64,000 nt of DNA from JAQVIJ01 sp041287365 (GTDB lineage Bacteria; Desulfobacterota; Dissulfuribacteria; Dissulfuribacterales; DYLC01), in the NCBI GenBank assembly GCA_041287365.1, contig JBEULL010000004.1, positions 248,001 to 312,000 of the forward strand, written 5' to 3'. A program made the translations under genes and the position numbers. Positions 62,553-64,000 of the stretch are shown piece after piece (position 1 is the first letter of the stretch; each line of letters starts with the position of its first letter). The notes beneath the pieces are model-generated. The model saw nothing but the letters and a program-made list of their open reading frames with translations. It did not search any database and was not told where the DNA came from.

Positions 62553-62563
62553 GGTTTTCACCC

Positions 62564-63457
62564 TTATTCTTTTATGCGCCGTATGAGCTGATCGATGTGT
62601 AATGCAGGTCTGCTGAGAAATGGCGTAGGGTCAAAGGCTGGATCTTCTGGCAACACTCCAGTTGTTTCCAGCTCCTTCAATTCCATCCGTATCTCCAGAG
62701 GGAACCCTGTCAATTTCAATGTGATATCGGTTGGATAAGGATATCCGTTTTGAATTGCCTGCGGCTTTCTGTAAAATACCTCCATGTCTTTCAAACCTAA
62801 ATACGCTGGAGCCATGGTACCGGAGTCCACAGCCCAGAGACCTGTCAGGCCGCTCGTGTCCCTGTAGCCGTTGTTGCAGAATATGGTATTGCAAAGCAGG
62901 GTGTCTTGCGGCATCTGTTGTAGCAATGAGTCCATTTGGCGGTTGCAGGATATTGCCTGAGTATCACATCGAGTCGATGCCTCCCAGGGGGACAGGGCGA
63001 GCCGTATCTCTGTGGCCAGCAGGCGCATGTCCTGTCCCTTGAGGCCATGTTCGCTGTTCGCCCAATAGACTATGCCCTCGGATGGCAGTGAAAGATAGAC
63101 GTTTCCACCCATCGCCAGATAATCGAAGATGGGTATGCCGAGGGCGCCTATGCCCGTAAGTCTCATGTTCAAGGAGTTTGGTGTCTTGGCCCAGGTCAGG
63201 ACGGCTCTGAATTTGGGCTGAGGACGGTTTTTGAGTATGATCTGGGCGATGACTTGAGAGCGCATGCCGGCTGGTTCAGTCTTCTCTTGCAGATTGTTTG
63301 TGAGAGTGGTCGATACGCCGGTAATGTGGGCTGGAGGCGCCTCCTTGGCTGCACAACCATAAAGAAGCAGATAAGGACAGGCACAAAGGCAGGCGCAGAG
63401 CCTGAGTATGGTGACTAATATATTTATTGTTCTGGACATGTTATTTTTATAAGACAT
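62564..63457 (-). CDS. Outer-membrane lipoprotein, LolB/DUF4292-like
   Basis: About 297 residues. Basic start then hydrophobic segment and lipobox LLLYGCAAKEA give a lipoprotein. The mature part has alternating strands (QVIAQIILKNRPQPKFRAVLTW, LNMRLTGIGALGIPIFDYLAMGG) like LolB/DUF4292 beta-structures, and an acidic segment follows. Four extra cysteines (CDTQAISC, CNTIFC) are unusual for the family. Start could be 63457 or 63439. It converges with fmdB and diverges from the 3' edge gene. Confidence 0.7.
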   Translation of the reverse strand: MSYKNNMSRTINILVTILRLCACLCACPYLLLYGCAAKEAPPAHITGVSTTLTNNLQEKTEPAGMRSQVIAQIILKNRPQPKFRAVLTWAKTPNSLNMRLTGIGALGIPIFDYLAMGGNVYLSLPSEGIVYWANSEHGLKGQDMRLLATEIRLALSPWEASTRCDTQAISCNRQMDSLLQQMPQDTLLCNTIFCNNGYRDTSGLTGLWAVDSGTMAPAYLGLKDMEVFYRKPQAIQNGYPYPTDITLKLTGFPLEIRMELKELETTGVLPEDPAFDPTPFLSRPALHIDQLIRRIKE

Positions 63458-63540
63458 GGTGTAACGGTATGGCAGGGGTTCTTGAATGTGTCTGGAGTAA
63501 TGGCTCTTCCCCCATCTTCTTTGTCGTACAGGAGAAATAT

Positions 63541-64000
63541 ATGGATGATATCTCAAAGGCCCTGGCTTATCAAGTAAAAAGGGAGATGGCCGAGCAGTAT
63601 TTTGGCGCCCGTAAGGTGATCGAGGAAGATATCGAGGCCTTGAAGCAGGAGTATAAGGTCCTTCGAGATTTTTATGATCTCAGAATCGGAGTTGACCTGT
63701 TGCGTATCTATTCCATGTTGAAGGATAAAAAGCTGTCAGAGGGTTTTATGTCGGTTATCCACTGGCAGGGGCTTCCCTTTTACGATGATTATATGGTTGC
63801 ATCAAAAAATATCGCCAGGCGTCTTCAGGAACCGGTGACCTCATGGGGTATCACGGCATTTTACCGGTTTTTCAATGAATTATGTAACGCTTATGAATTA
63901 TTGAAAAAGGATGTTCAGGAGTACAACGAGCGGCTCGAAGGGCTATCAGATGAGGTAACGACCATAAACGAGGAGATAGCCCTTTTCGAGAGGAGATTTT
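63541..64000 (+). CDS. Uncharacterised coiled-coil-rich protein, cut by the window edge
   Basis: ATG 63541 follows ACAGGAGAAATAT. The 153 codons to the window edge are open. The product is highly charged and helical: KALAYQVKREMAEQYFGARKV, YEEDIEALKQEYKVLRDFYD-type heptads, an aromatic central part (VIHWQGLPFYDDYMV; WGITAFYRFFNELCNAYELL) and a coiled-coil end (EYNERLEGLSDEVTTINEEI). No signal peptide or known motif. Possibly a conserved deltaproteobacterial hypothetical. Diverges from the lipoprotein gene. Confidence 0.75.
   Translation, partial: MDDISKALAYQVKREMAEQYFGARKVIEEDIEALKQEYKVLRDFYDLRIGVDLLRIYSMLKDKKLSEGFMSVIHWQGLPFYDDYMVASKNIARRLQEPVTSWGITAFYRFFNELCNAYELLKKDVQEYNERLEGLSDEVTTINEEIALFERRF

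Noticed and set aside
1..64000. CRISPR arrays, rRNA operons, prophage or intact insertion sequences
   Set aside because: No regularly spaced repeats, rRNA-like sequence, integrase or transposase frame was seen; mobile traces are limited to two MITE-like elements and REP-like repeats.

Overview
The window reads as chromosomal DNA of a Gram-negative, anaerobic, sulfur-metabolising deltaproteobacterium (Desulfobacterota). The main evidence is a complete dsrMKJOP operon (membrane electron-transfer complex of dissimilatory sulfur metabolism) with a DsrN/CbiA-type amidotransferase a few kb upstream, together with LpxC, a DUF3373 porin, KorCAB-type 2-oxoacid:ferredoxin oxidoreductase, multihaem c-type cytochromes and a formate-tetrahydrofolate ligase. 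No rRNA is present, so placement below class level is not supported.

Layout. 0-5 kb: PxxKW protein, tRNA-Leu(CAG), ribF, a ferredoxin, dsrN/cbiA and ispH. 5-11.6 kb: a promoter, an RsbRD-N-domain protein, dsrMKJOP, a terminator and a LysR regulator. 11.6-22.7 kb: a long minus-strand run (birA, hisD, degP, ftsH, a parvulin, a left-handed beta-helix acyltransferase, a GT39 glycosyltransferase, cbiO, cbiQ), with cbiM diverging at 23 kb. 24-34 kb: small proteins, flavodoxin-type reductases, and a plus-strand housekeeping run (tsaD, DUF2062, rnc, era, lpxC, folC). 34-39.7 kb: a decayed patch (nuclease-family remnant, a WGDPH protein split by an in-frame TGA), murJ and a cysteine synthase/cysteinyl-tRNA synthetase fusion. 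39.8-41.6 kb: an arsR-permease-FeS protein-thioredoxin operon. 41.7-46 kb: psiE, korB, tpx, korA, korC and a broken cupin gene. 46-52.7 kb: signalling and envelope genes (PilZ, DUF4388, DUF3373 porin, cytochrome c, haem sensor, TPR, MORN). 52.8-64 kb: lon, an M20 peptidase, fhs, a universal stress protein, two MITE-like elements, a DHH-CBS-tRNA nucleotidyltransferase fusion, fmdB, a lipoprotein and a partial gene.

The most notable observation is a small gene missed by ordinary ORF calling at 41140-41343. It encodes a BFD/CopZ-N-like [2Fe-2S] protein in which the first Cys of the C-terminal Cys-Cys pair is TGA. The downstream reading frame stays homologous, and a short hairpin with a G in its loop begins at the right distance after the TGA. 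It is therefore a candidate selenoprotein inside a metal(loid)-resistance operon. The LysR regulator next to dsrP resembles the LysR group associated with selenium metabolism, which fits. Two other in-frame stops (35133 and the cupin gene at 45434-45900) look like ordinary gene decay by contrast.
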